From the NCBI RefSeq assembly GCF_048268085.1, contig NZ_JBLWWF010000004.1:195213-259212 (forward strand): DNA of 64,000 nucleotides. The letters run 5' to 3'. This document shows, piece after piece, positions 9,140 through 17,798 of the stretch (position 1 is its first letter; every line of letters starts with the position of its first letter). The translations under genes and the position numbers were made by a program. The DNA comes from Neptunicella sp048268085. GTDB lineage: Bacteria; Pseudomonadota; Gammaproteobacteria; Enterobacterales; Alteromonadaceae. A model generated the notes under the pieces. That model did no database searches. It saw only the letters and a list, made by a program, of their open reading frames with translations, and was not told where the DNA came from.

Positions 9140-9661
9140 CTAATCTCGCTTAAGTTCTTTCAAAACCGCAAATGGGTTTGGTCGTTCATCGGCCGGTTCG
9201 ATTTTTCCGAAACTCATCTTGTCTTTATCAGCATTGCAGCTCTGTTCATCATGCAGGGCAACAATAGGTAAAGCCAAGATTAATTCGTCTTCAAAAACTT
9301 GAAGCAAATCGATCTCTCCATGGTCATTGACCTCTACCGGTTCGTAAACTTCCGGTAACTCTTCCAGATCATCTTTTGGCTTCACTGCACAGTAGCTAAA
9401 AGATATATCTAACGGTTGAGTTAAAAATCCGTTACATCTCTGACAGATAAGCTTAACTGAAGTGCTAAGTGTGCCACTAAAAAAATTAAGTCCTTGCGCG
9501 TCTTTACCGAACTTAACCTTTATATCGACATACTCTGCGGTATCAGCGACTACCTGCTGCAACCTAACCATATTTGAACACAACATAACGCCCTCATATT
9601 CGGAACGTTGCGTGGCACTTTTAATAGGATCAAGCCGTAAAGGCAGTTTCACTTTCTGCAT
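9140..9661 (-). CDS. yceD: YceD family (DUF177) 23S rRNA accumulation protein
   Basis: Small protein needed for normal 23S rRNA levels in bacteria and plants. The 173 residues start MQKVKLPLRLDPIKSA, matching E. coli YceD. They contain the conserved LICQRCNG cysteine pair and the acidic centre EVNDHGEIDLLQVFEDELIL. It is the first gene of the yceD-rpmF-plsX-fab operon and is divergent from the maf-type gene. Confidence 0.93.
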   Translation of the reverse strand: MQKVKLPLRLDPIKSATQRSEYEGVMLCSNMVRLQQVVADTAEYVDIKVKFGKDAQGLNFFSGTLSTSVKLICQRCNGFLTQPLDISFSYCAVKPKDDLEELPEVYEPVEVNDHGEIDLLQVFEDELILALPIVALHDEQSCNADKDKMSFGKIEPADERPNPFAVLKELKRD

Positions 9662-9792
9662 AGGGCGCGCATGATATAGGCTGACGAGGGTTGAGTCAAA
9701 GAAAAAATAGCGGCCATTTATGCATAATCAATGGTTTTAACCCCGGGTCGATGTTTGTAGAATAGTGGAAATTCAATTTAAAGTTGTTTTAC

Positions 9793-10380
9793 ATGAACCT
9801 TGTTTTAGCTTCCACCTCACCTTTTCGCAAACAGTTATTAGAAAAGCTGCGAGTTCCCTTTAGTACTAGCAAACCACAAGTTGATGAAACACCATTGCCA
9901 GGTGAAACCGCATCAGCCTTGGTTGAACGTCTTGCCATTGCCAAAGCCAAAGCCGTGGCAGAAGGACTGAAAGAAGGCTGGATAATTGGTTCGGATCAGG
10001 TGGCCACTGTCGATAATGTAATTTTAGGCAAACCTCATCACCATGCCAATGCAGTCAAACAGCTGCAGTTATGCAGCGGTAAGACGGTACGTTTTCTGAC
10101 CGGGTTGTGTTTATATAATGCAGAAACAAAAACCCATCGTGCGCTAGTCGAAGCTTTTGATGTCAAATTTCGCCGTCTGAGCGAGCAACAAATTGAACTG
10201 TACCTGCAAGCAGAGCAACCTTATAACTGTGCAGGAAGTTTTAAAAGCGAAGGCCTGGGAATTTGTTTATTTGATGCATTAGAAGGTAAAGATCCCAATA
10301 CCCTAATCGGGCTTCCCTTGATTAGTCTCATAACCCTGTTTGCCGAACAACAAATCGAGTTATTGGAATATGCCAGATAA
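9793..10380 (+). CDS. yceF: Maf-like nucleotide pyrophosphatase (YceF type)
   Basis: Hydrolyses modified nucleoside triphosphates; the YceF branch acts on m7GTP in E. coli. The protein begins MNLVLASTSPFRKQLL and has VDETP, IIGSDQVA, GKP and the late SFKSEGLG motif of the Maf fold. I chose the ATG at 9793 (195 residues); an upstream TTG at 9784 would add three residues. It is divergent from yceD, as in E. coli. Confidence 0.92.
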   Translation: MNLVLASTSPFRKQLLEKLRVPFSTSKPQVDETPLPGETASALVERLAIAKAKAVAEGLKEGWIIGSDQVATVDNVILGKPHHHANAVKQLQLCSGKTVRFLTGLCLYNAETKTHRALVEAFDVKFRRLSEQQIELYLQAEQPYNCAGSFKSEGLGICLFDALEGKDPNTLIGLPLISLITLFAEQQIELLEYAR

Positions 10381-10392
10381 ATCATCTGGCAT
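10370..10392. terminator. Hairpin at the end of yceF
   Basis: ATGCCAGAT / ATCTGGCAT forms a perfect 9-bp stem with a 5-base loop and includes the yceF stop codon. It lies between convergent yceF and the HAD gene. There is no T tract, so it is at most a weak, possibly two-way, terminator. Confidence 0.4.
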
Positions 10393-10404
10393 CAGACACC
10401 GCGA

Positions 10405-11064
10405 TTAAAGCCAGTTAATCAGTTCATCAACGCGGTTAACAATAGTCAACGGTTGATGCTTAGCTAATTTCTCGCGCGGCTGGGCACCATAGCTTACCCC
10501 GATACGCGGCATGTCAATGGCCTCAGCCATTTTCATATCATGTTCGGTATCGCCAATCATCACTGCCTCATGCTTATTTACATTCAGTTCATCTAATAAC
10601 TGGATAAGCATATCCGGACTCGGCTTAGACTCGGCTTCATCGGCACAACGGGAACTGGCAAAATAATGTGCGGCATCGGTGCTTTGCCACACCTCATCCA
10701 ATCCTCTGCGCAACTTACCTGTTGCTACAGCCATCATTTGCTTACGCTGCTTTAGTATATCCAGCAAAGCCAGACTTCCATCAAACATGGGAGAAGGCGT
10801 CTGATTAGTAAACAAATATTCATCACGGTATAAATCCACCAATTGATCCATCAGTGGAGAATCGCCCAATCCAAAGATTCGATCCAAACCAATACGCAGA
10901 CTTAATCCGATAATATTATTGGCCTGTTCATCACTGGGCTTATTTAAGCCAGCTCTCAATGCGGCATTTTGTAAACTGGATACAATTTTAGGCGTGGAAT
11001 TCATCAAGGTTCCATCCCAATCAAAAATCACCAGCTTATATTTACCTGTTCCAACTTGTTGCAT
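10405..11064 (-). CDS. HAD-superfamily phosphatase (subfamily IA)
   Basis: Predicted cytoplasmic phosphatase. HAD motifs are clear: DWDGTLMNST (nucleophile and acid aspartates), the ATGK threonine, the SKPSPDM lysine and MIGDTEHDMKMA acidic pair. The cap lies between motifs I and II, as in phosphoglycolate phosphatases, but substrate cannot be read from sequence. I chose the ATG at 11064 (219 residues). A TTG at 11085 is possible. It follows rluC by 27 bases and probably shares its message. Confidence 0.88.
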   Translation of the reverse strand: MQQVGTGKYKLVIFDWDGTLMNSTPKIVSSLQNAALRAGLNKPSDEQANNIIGLSLRIGLDRIFGLGDSPLMDQLVDLYRDEYLFTNQTPSPMFDGSLALLDILKQRKQMMAVATGKLRRGLDEVWQSTDAAHYFASSRCADEAESKPSPDMLIQLLDELNVNKHEAVMIGDTEHDMKMAEAIDMPRIGVSYGAQPREKLAKHQPLTIVNRVDELINWL

Positions 11065-11091
11065 ATTTCTACTACTCAATATCAATACGGA

Positions 11092-12042
11092 TTAACTAAT
11101 GGTCAGTTTATCTAACGCCTGCTGTAAACTGCTTTCAAGGGGGGCAATAAAACGGACAGGTGTGCCTTCTTTGGGGTGTACAAAGGCAATCCGATAGGCA
11201 TGCAAGAAAAGGCGTTTTAAACCTTGCTGTTGCATTAATTGATCAAATTCTTTATCACCATATTTATCATCGCAAGCTATGGAATGGCCAGCATGTTGGC
11301 AATGTACTCTGATTTGGTGGGTTCTTCCGGTTATCGGAGACGCTTCTACCAATGTCGCCTGTTCGAATTGTTGCAAGATACGAAAACGTGTTTCAGAAGG
11401 CTTACCATCCGGATGAACCGAGACCATTCGCTCACCTGATTGCAATACGTTTTTTTGTAGCGGTGCTTTGACCTTAAAACGATTCTCCGGCCAATGACCA
11501 TTTACCAGTGCCTGATAGCGCTTATCAACCGTTTTGTCGCGGAGTTGTTCATGCAAGCTTTTCAGCGCAGAACGCTTTTTCGCCACCAACAATATTCCCG
11601 ACGTATCACGGTCGAGGCGATGTACGAGTTCCAAAAAGCGCTGGTCGGGACGCAGTGCTCTTAACGCTTCAATTAATCCAAAGCTTAAGCCGCTCCCACC
11701 ATGCACAGCCATGCCCGAAGGTTTGTTCACTACAATCAACACATCATCTTCATAGATAATCTGTGATTCAAGTTCCGCCACTTTAGTCAATTTGGTTGAC
11801 GGGGGTTCATTTTCTTGTGCCACCCGGACTGGTGGAATTCGGACCACATCATCGATTTGTAGTTTATATTCGGGTTTAATCCGTTTTTTGTTCACTCTGA
11901 CTTCACCTTTGCGCACAATACGGTAAAGCATACTTTTGGGTACGCCTTTAAGCTGGGTGCGCAAAAAGTTATCGATACGCTGACCGACCATTTCGCTGTC
12001 AATAGTGACAAATTGAACTTGTTGATTGATTTCTTGTTTCAT
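11092..12042 (-). CDS. rluC: 23S rRNA pseudouridine synthase RluC
   Basis: Makes pseudouridines in 23S rRNA (positions 955, 2504 and 2580 in E. coli). It has an N-terminal S4 domain (QRIDNFLRTQLKGVPKSML, about 20-80) and the catalytic Asp144 in HRLDRDTSG. The ATG at 12042 gives 316 residues aligned with E. coli from the first residues. It is divergent from rne, as in E. coli. Confidence 0.95.
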   Translation of the reverse strand: MKQEINQQVQFVTIDSEMVGQRIDNFLRTQLKGVPKSMLYRIVRKGEVRVNKKRIKPEYKLQIDDVVRIPPVRVAQENEPPSTKLTKVAELESQIIYEDDVLIVVNKPSGMAVHGGSGLSFGLIEALRALRPDQRFLELVHRLDRDTSGILLVAKKRSALKSLHEQLRDKTVDKRYQALVNGHWPENRFKVKAPLQKNVLQSGERMVSVHPDGKPSETRFRILQQFEQATLVEASPITGRTHQIRVHCQHAGHSIACDDKYGDKEFDQLMQQQGLKRLFLHAYRIAFVHPKEGTPVRFIAPLESSLQQALDKLTIS

Positions 12043-12121
12043 AGCCAACAATTTTACCGCTTTTTAGAATACAAAGCTTTGATTTTTAATATCTTGCTTA
12101 AAATTGCTATTTAGTGAGATA

Positions 12122-12238
12122 ATGTCATGGCTTACCGAGCAACTACAAAACAATGCCGGTAATAACGATGATGTAGAACGAGGTGTAGAATTTATTTTTG
12201 CCGTTGCACTTGTCCAGACTCGCGAAAAACGCAAGTAA
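12122..12238 (+). CDS. Possible 38-residue ORF in the rne upstream region
   Basis: ATG at 12122 opens a 38-codon frame ending TAA at 12236: it starts MSWLTEQLQNNAGNN and ends VALVQTREKRK. The composition is protein-like: an acidic, Asn-rich first half, a hydrophobic stretch EFIFAVALV, and a basic tail. A weak purine stretch GTGAG precedes the ATG. It lies between divergent rluC and rne. I do not recognise the family. It may be a genuine small protein, a leader peptide, or chance. Confidence 0.4.
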   Translation: MSWLTEQLQNNAGNNDDVERGVEFIFAVALVQTREKRK

Positions 12239-12592
12239 AAAACAGGACAGTATAGAAAGCAACCATAGAGACACCCGACATCCAAAAACAAAAAACTATT
12301 TAATTTTGTAATGCCTCAATGACCACCTGCAACATAAGATCAGGTTTTAACGTTGAGTCGTTACGTTAATTGATTACTGATTCAGTTAACAATAAGACTA
12401 ATTTGGAAATATCCGGTCTGCTGTCAATTACAGCGTAGTAAGCGGATATAACGTTTAAAAACATGAAATGTAGTACTCAACGGCTAATGATGATTAGCCG
12501 GATACAGCCGTGAGGCTGCATACCTGAATGCCTCCAAATTCGCCACTGTCTGTCACTGTATCGGTATCGATTTTAATTTATCGAGCCACAAT
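12239..12592 (+). promoter_or_regulatory. rne promoter region and structured 5' leader
   Basis: About 350 bases without a long ORF precede rne. A weak -35/-10 pair TTGATT (12370) N17 TAAGAC (12393) is one candidate promoter. Two adjacent hairpins are clear: a perfect 8-bp stem CGGCTAAT/ATTAGCCG at 12481-12500 and CAGCC/GGCTG at 12505-12518 closed by a GTGA (GNRA-type) loop. In E. coli the long rne leader lets RNase E sense and cut its own mRNA, so an equivalent role here is likely but inferred. Confidence 0.6.
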
Positions 12593-15514
12593 ATGAAAAG
12601 AATGTTAATTAATGCTACTCAGCAAGAAGAGCTACGTGTTGCTCTTGTTGACGGGCAAACCCTGTTTGACTTGGACATTGAAAGTCCTGGCCACGAACAA
12701 AAAAAAGCCAATATATACAAAGGCAAAATCACCCGCGTTGAACCCAGTCTTGAAGCCGCATTTGTCGATTACGGTGCAGAACGCCACGGGTTCCTGCCAC
12801 TAAAAGAAATCGCCCGCAACTACTTCCCTAAAGGCTATACCTTTGAAGGTCGTCCTAACATCAAGGATGTCATCAAAGAAGGTCAGGAAGTCATTGTTCA
12901 AATAGATAAAGAAGAACGTGGCCAAAAAGGCGCTGCGTTAACCACCTTTATCAGTCTAGCCGGCAGCTATTTAGTGCTAATGCCCAATAATCCCAGAGCG
13001 GGTGGTATCTCCCGTCGTATCGAAGGTGATGAACGTACCGATCTGAAACAATCGTTAAGCAAATTAGAACTGCCCAGCGGAATGGGCTTAATTGTACGTA
13101 CTGCCGGGGTGGGTAAATCCTATGAAGAACTAGCATGGGATTTGAATGTATTAATCAATCATTGGGCCGCCATTGATGAAGCGGCTAATAGCCGCCCTGC
13201 TCCGTTTTTAATTCATCAGGAAAGTAACGTCATTGTCCGTGCTATTCGTGATTATTTACGTCGTGATATTGGTGAAATTCTGATTGATAAACAAAGCGTG
13301 TTCGAACAAGCCAAACAACATATTGAACTGGTTCGTCCCGATTTTGTTAATCGCCTTAAAATGTATACCGGGGATGTGCCGCTATTTAGTCATTACCAGA
13401 TTGAAAGCCAAATCGAATCAGCCTTCCAGCGTGAAGTGCGTCTGCCTTCCGGTGGTTCAATCGTTATTGACCCTACAGAAGCTTTAACCTCAATTGATAT
13501 TAACTCGGCTCGCGCCACCAAAGGCGGCGATATTGAAGAAACCGCGTTAAATACCAATTTAGAAGCCGCTGATGAGATTGGACGTCAATTACGTTTGCGT
13601 GATTTAGGCGGCTTAATTGTTATCGACTTTATCGATATGACGCCAGTACGTCATCAACGTGAAGTAGAAAATCGCATGAAAGACGCGGTAGCTCATGATC
13701 GTGCCCGTGTTCAATTAGGTCGTATTTCACGATTCGGCTTACTGGAAATGTCGCGTCAGCGTTTACGTCCGTCTTTAGGTGAATCTTCTCACCATGTCTG
13801 CCCACGTTGTGATGGTCATGGCACGGTACGTGGAACCGAATCATTAGCTCTGTCGATTTTACGTTTGTTAGAAGAAGAATCTCTCAAAGGCAACACCCGT
13901 CAAATTGAAGCGCAATTACCGGTGGATGTAGCGACCTATTTATTAAATGAAAAACGTCGTTCTGTGCAAGCCATCGAAAAGAGTCAGGATGTGCAGCTAA
14001 TCATTATTCCTAATCCGAATATGGAAACGCCACATTACAGCGTTACTCGATTAAAAGCCGATGATTCCAGTGATGAGCTAAGCTATCACCGTAATTTAAT
14101 TGACACCCCAAGTCAGGAAAGTTATCGCCCAAGCGGTGAACCGGTCAAGCGTGAACAACCTGCTTTACAAGGCATCGTCGCGCCGAGCAAAGCCGCTCCT
14201 GTTGCTCAGGCTCCCAAAACCGCGATAGCGAAAACCTCTATTTGGGGTAAATTAGTTAACGCAGTGAAAGCCGCCTTTGCTGCTGAACCTGAGCAGGAAC
14301 AGGAAAAACAAACTCAACCTCGACGTCCAAATCGTAATAATCAGGATCGTTCGGGCAACCGTAAGCCACGCAATGAGCGTAACGGCAATCGTAATCAGCG
14401 TAATAAAGGAGATAGACCTCCCAGAGATCGTCAGGCGTCGGCTAAAAATCAAGATGACAAAGTCTCAGCGAATAAAGCTAAAGATGAACAAAAGCCACGT
14501 CAATCTAGTAAAAAGGTTAACGATGCGCCCAAACCGGCTAAAGAAGAAAAAGTAGCAGAAAGACGTAAACGCCGTGATTCACGTCGTAACGTCCGGGTTG
14601 ACAATAATCCTGTTGAATCGTCAGAAAATATGACGGCGACTGCAGCTGAGAAAGGCTCAACAACGGTTGCTGAAAAAGCCCCGACTGCGAAAGTTGATAA
14701 GGCTTCGAATAACGCTGCTGAACAAACCGCGGCAACGGAAGTCACAAAGACGGAAAGCAAAGCCTCGGCACAAACACAAGCCCAAGGCCATGAGCAGGAA
14801 AATGAAAACCGCAGCCGTTCACGCCGTTCACCTCGCCATATGCGAGCTGCAGGTCAACGCCGTAAAAAGGAAAGCCAGGATAACGCTGACGAAAGTAACG
14901 TAACTGACAACGCCGTTGAACCGGTTAATACTGACAATAATGTTCAGGCAAATGTCATCGAGCAAGCATCAACACAAGCCGCTCAAGCACCATTACAAGA
15001 GCAGTTGCAATACGATATGTTGCACAGCGATAAAGAGACCTCGGAAAGTCAGGATTCGTCAGTGGATAAGGCCGACGAGTCAACAGACAAAACTGTAGAA
15101 ACCTCATCATCCGTCTCTACCTCATCAGATAATGAACAACCTAAACAAGTTGAGATTTCATTAGACGATGAAGTTCAGGCTAGCGAGGAAGTTGCGGTTG
15201 TTGAACCGGAAAAGCCTAAAGCAAAAGCGAAAACCAAGCCCAAAGCTGAAAGCAAAAAAACGGCCAGCAAGAAAGTAACGGCTAACAGCAAAAAAGCAGA
15301 ATCGACTGACATTTATGTCAAGGTACCGGTTTCGAGTATTTCACATCCAATGGCCAAGCCAGCTGAAATCTCCGCCGAGTTTGCAGAAATTAACATCACA
15401 GCAATTGATGATACATTGCGACCTGCGATTGCGATTTCTGGTAAAGCGGCTGCCGTGTTGAGCTTATCAACCAAAGCTGATGCGCCAATGACCAAGCCTG
15501 GTTCAATTGGCTGA
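12593..15514 (+). CDS. rne: Ribonuclease E
   Basis: Main endoribonuclease for mRNA decay and rRNA/tRNA processing, and scaffold of the degradosome. The 973 residues hold an N-terminal S1/RNase E catalytic half with the metal aspartates (about 302 in SIDINSARATKGGD and 345 in VIDFIDMTP) and the zinc-link CPRC near 403-406. The C-terminal half is low-complexity. It includes a likely amphipathic membrane-binding helix (IWGKLVNAVKAAF, about 547-560), an Arg-rich RNA-binding tract (about 570-615), a second Arg tract, and a terminal ADAPMTKPG resembling the PNPase-binding end. It is followed by a terminator. Confidence 0.97.
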   Translation: MKRMLINATQQEELRVALVDGQTLFDLDIESPGHEQKKANIYKGKITRVEPSLEAAFVDYGAERHGFLPLKEIARNYFPKGYTFEGRPNIKDVIKEGQEVIVQIDKEERGQKGAALTTFISLAGSYLVLMPNNPRAGGISRRIEGDERTDLKQSLSKLELPSGMGLIVRTAGVGKSYEELAWDLNVLINHWAAIDEAANSRPAPFLIHQESNVIVRAIRDYLRRDIGEILIDKQSVFEQAKQHIELVRPDFVNRLKMYTGDVPLFSHYQIESQIESAFQREVRLPSGGSIVIDPTEALTSIDINSARATKGGDIEETALNTNLEAADEIGRQLRLRDLGGLIVIDFIDMTPVRHQREVENRMKDAVAHDRARVQLGRISRFGLLEMSRQRLRPSLGESSHHVCPRCDGHGTVRGTESLALSILRLLEEESLKGNTRQIEAQLPVDVATYLLNEKRRSVQAIEKSQDVQLIIIPNPNMETPHYSVTRLKADDSSDELSYHRNLIDTPSQESYRPSGEPVKREQPALQGIVAPSKAAPVAQAPKTAIAKTSIWGKLVNAVKAAFAAEPEQEQEKQTQPRRPNRNNQDRSGNRKPRNERNGNRNQRNKGDRPPRDRQASAKNQDDKVSANKAKDEQKPRQSSKKVNDAPKPAKEEKVAERRKRRDSRRNVRVDNNPVESSENMTATAAEKGSTTVAEKAPTAKVDKASNNAAEQTAATEVTKTESKASAQTQAQGHEQENENRSRSRRSPRHMRAAGQRRKKESQDNADESNVTDNAVEPVNTDNNVQANVIEQASTQAAQAPLQEQLQYDMLHSDKETSESQDSSVDKADESTDKTVETSSSVSTSSDNEQPKQVEISLDDEVQASEEVAVVEPEKPKAKAKTKPKAESKKTASKKVTANSKKAESTDIYVKVPVSSISHPMAKPAEISAEFAEINITAIDDTLRPAIAISGKAAAVLSLSTKADAPMTKPGSIG

Positions 15515-15534
15515 TAGTTGTATTGCTAGCTACA

Positions 15535-15560
15535 AAAAAGGCTGCCTATGCAGCCTTTTT
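15535..15560. terminator. Bidirectional terminator between rne and fadH
   Basis: AAAAAGGCTGC / GCAGCCTTTTT, an 11-bp stem with a CTAT loop and T runs on both strands, 20 bases after the rne stop and 24 before the fadH stop. It serves both convergent genes. Confidence 0.88.
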
Positions 15561-15584
15561 GCTTTTTATCATCCGCTTTTAAGC

Positions 15585-17612
15585 CTAGATAATCGCAGCT
15601 AACTCCGCTCCCTGACGAATAGCTCGTTTAGCATCAAGTTCCGCTGCCACATCAGCTCCACCAATTAAATGGGTGGTAATTCCTTTGTCTAACAATCCTT
15701 GTTGTAAATCTCGTAAAGGCTGCTGACCAGCACAAATAATAATATGATCTACTGCTAGACATTGAGCCTGTTGATCCACTTCAATATGCAATCCCTGATC
15801 ATCTATTTTCTTATAGGTGACTCCCGGTAACATCTTAACTTTTTTGGCTTTGAGTGAACTGCGGTGTGTCCAACCGGTGGTTTTACCCAAACCTTTTCCG
15901 ACTCGGCTCGTCTTACGTTGCAATAGGAAAATTTCACGTTCTGGCTCTGCTACTTCTGGAGCAGTCAATGCGCCACGCTGTTGGTAATCTTTATCAATCC
16001 CCCAGCTTTTTAACCATTTTTCCGGGTCAAGTGTGAGAGAATGAGATTCCACCAAGTATTCTGCCACATCAAAACCGATACCACCGGCACCAATAATGGC
16101 CACTTTTTTACCCACCGGTTTTTCGTCCCGCAGTACATCCAGATAACTTAATACTTTTTCATGCTCGATACCTGGAATGTCGAGCTGACGAGGGGCAATT
16201 CCGGTCGCTAATATGACTTGGTCAAAACCGCCTTGAGCCAACGACTCAACAGTTTGAGCACTATTTAAATGTACATTAACCCCAACTTCCTGCAGCTGGT
16301 TGTGGAAATAGCGCAACGTTTCGTAAAACTCTTCTTTACCGGGAATTTTTTTCGCGTAGTTAAACTGACCGCCAATGTTATCGGCTTTATCAAACAGGTG
16401 AACTTCGTGACCTCGCTGCGCGGCATAACAACTAAATGCTAAACCGGCTGGACCTGAACCAACCACTGCAAGCTTTTGCTTGTGATTAGTTAGGGTGAAA
16501 TTAAGTTCAGTTTCATAACCGGCACGCGGGTTTACCAAACAACTGGCGCGTTTTTTCTCAAAAACATGATCCAGACAAGCCTGATTACAAGCAATACAAG
16601 TATTGATTAAATGAGCTTTACCCTCTTTGGCTTTATTAACAAATTCAGCATCGGCTAAAAATGGACGTGCCATGGACACCATATCAGCGTGACCTTTGGC
16701 TAACACCTCTTCTGCAACCTGGGGATCATTAATGCGGTTAGTGGTGATCAGTGGCACCGTGACTTCACCTTTCATTTTCTCGGTGATCCAGGTAAACGCT
16801 GCACGAGGCACTAATGTACTGATGGTTGGCACTCGTGCTTCATGCCAACCAATTCCGGTATTAATAATCGTGGCTCCGGCTTGTTCAATCATTTTCCCCA
16901 GAGCAACCACCTCGTCCCATTCACTGCCACCTTCCACCAAATCCAACATGGACAAGCGGAAAATAATAATAAACTTCTCCCCCACTTTTTGTCTGACCGC
17001 TTTAACCACCTCGACCGCCAAACGAGCACGGTTTTCAAAGCGTCCTCCCCACTCATCATCACGCATATTGGTGCGTGGGCATAAAAACTGATTAATGAAA
17101 TATCCTTCCGACCCCATAATCTCGACGCCATCATATCCCGCCAACTGCGCCATCGCTGCGCTATTAGCGTAATCCTTAATCGTGCTATAAATACCTCTTA
17201 CGGATAACTCTCTGGGTTTAAATGGGTTGATCGGGGCTTGAATTGCCGATGGCGCAACATTTAACGGATGATACCCATAGCGACCGGTATGCAGAATTTG
17301 CATACAGATTTTGCCATTATGTTGGTGCACGGCATCGGTAATAACCTGATGTTGCATAGCGTGTTTCTTTTTTGCCATGCGCGACGCAAAAGGAAACACC
17401 CAACCTTGCCGGTTAGGGCTAACGCCACCGGTTACAATTAATCCCGCACCACCTGCGGCGCGTTCAGCATAAAAGGCAGCCAACTTTTCATGACCATGTT
17501 TTTCTTCTTCCAGGCCAATATGCATAGAGCCCATCAGGGTTCGGTTAGCTAACTGGGTGAAGCCCAAATCTAATGGACTAAATAAATGTGGGTATAATGC
17601 GTGGCTATTCAT
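15585..17612 (-). CDS. fadH: 2,4-dienoyl-CoA reductase (NADPH)
   Basis: Iron-sulfur flavoprotein that reduces 2,4-dienoyl-CoA during beta-oxidation of unsaturated fatty acids. The 675 residues comprise an N-terminal OYE-type TIM barrel and C-terminal FAD (VVGSGPAGLAFS) and NADPH (AIIGAGGIGFDVA) folds. Between them lie 4Fe-4S cysteines, CIACNQAC and a fourth Cys eleven residues on. I chose the ATG at 17612 because MNSHALYPHLFSPLDLGF matches the family; the frame opens earlier, at 17645. It is divergent from sppA. Confidence 0.95.
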   Translation of the reverse strand: MNSHALYPHLFSPLDLGFTQLANRTLMGSMHIGLEEEKHGHEKLAAFYAERAAGGAGLIVTGGVSPNRQGWVFPFASRMAKKKHAMQHQVITDAVHQHNGKICMQILHTGRYGYHPLNVAPSAIQAPINPFKPRELSVRGIYSTIKDYANSAAMAQLAGYDGVEIMGSEGYFINQFLCPRTNMRDDEWGGRFENRARLAVEVVKAVRQKVGEKFIIIFRLSMLDLVEGGSEWDEVVALGKMIEQAGATIINTGIGWHEARVPTISTLVPRAAFTWITEKMKGEVTVPLITTNRINDPQVAEEVLAKGHADMVSMARPFLADAEFVNKAKEGKAHLINTCIACNQACLDHVFEKKRASCLVNPRAGYETELNFTLTNHKQKLAVVGSGPAGLAFSCYAAQRGHEVHLFDKADNIGGQFNYAKKIPGKEEFYETLRYFHNQLQEVGVNVHLNSAQTVESLAQGGFDQVILATGIAPRQLDIPGIEHEKVLSYLDVLRDEKPVGKKVAIIGAGGIGFDVAEYLVESHSLTLDPEKWLKSWGIDKDYQQRGALTAPEVAEPEREIFLLQRKTSRVGKGLGKTTGWTHRSSLKAKKVKMLPGVTYKKIDDQGLHIEVDQQAQCLAVDHIIICAGQQPLRDLQQGLLDKGITTHLIGGADVAAELDAKRAIRQGAELAAII

Positions 17613-17798
17613 ATTTATATATCTTCTGGTCGTACCTGTTAACAAATAGTTTACCGAAAACCACTACAATTGAAAGCGTTGAATCCATACTTAATCGCAC
17701 AAATAGCTGTTATCGAGTCATATTTAATTACATTTGTGACTTCGCTATCACAGTTCATTTAAGTAGAATGACCGAATCGAACTATATAGGTGGTATTT

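Noticed and set aside
12064..12291. 75-residue minus-strand ORF in the rluC-rne gap
   Set aside because: Its composition (Cys- and Ser-rich, no domain) looks random, there is no ribosome site, and it runs antisense to a better small ORF and the rne leader.
14252..15098. Several ORFs on both strands inside the second half of rne
   Set aside because: They are shadows of the low-complexity Lys/Glu/Arg-rich coding sequence of RNase E.
17735..17752. TGTGA-N8-TCACA in the fadH-sppA divergent gap, resembling a CRP site
   Set aside because: The CRP consensus needs a 6-base spacer; here it is 8. The half-sites would be on the wrong helical phase. It is left as an unexplained palindrome.
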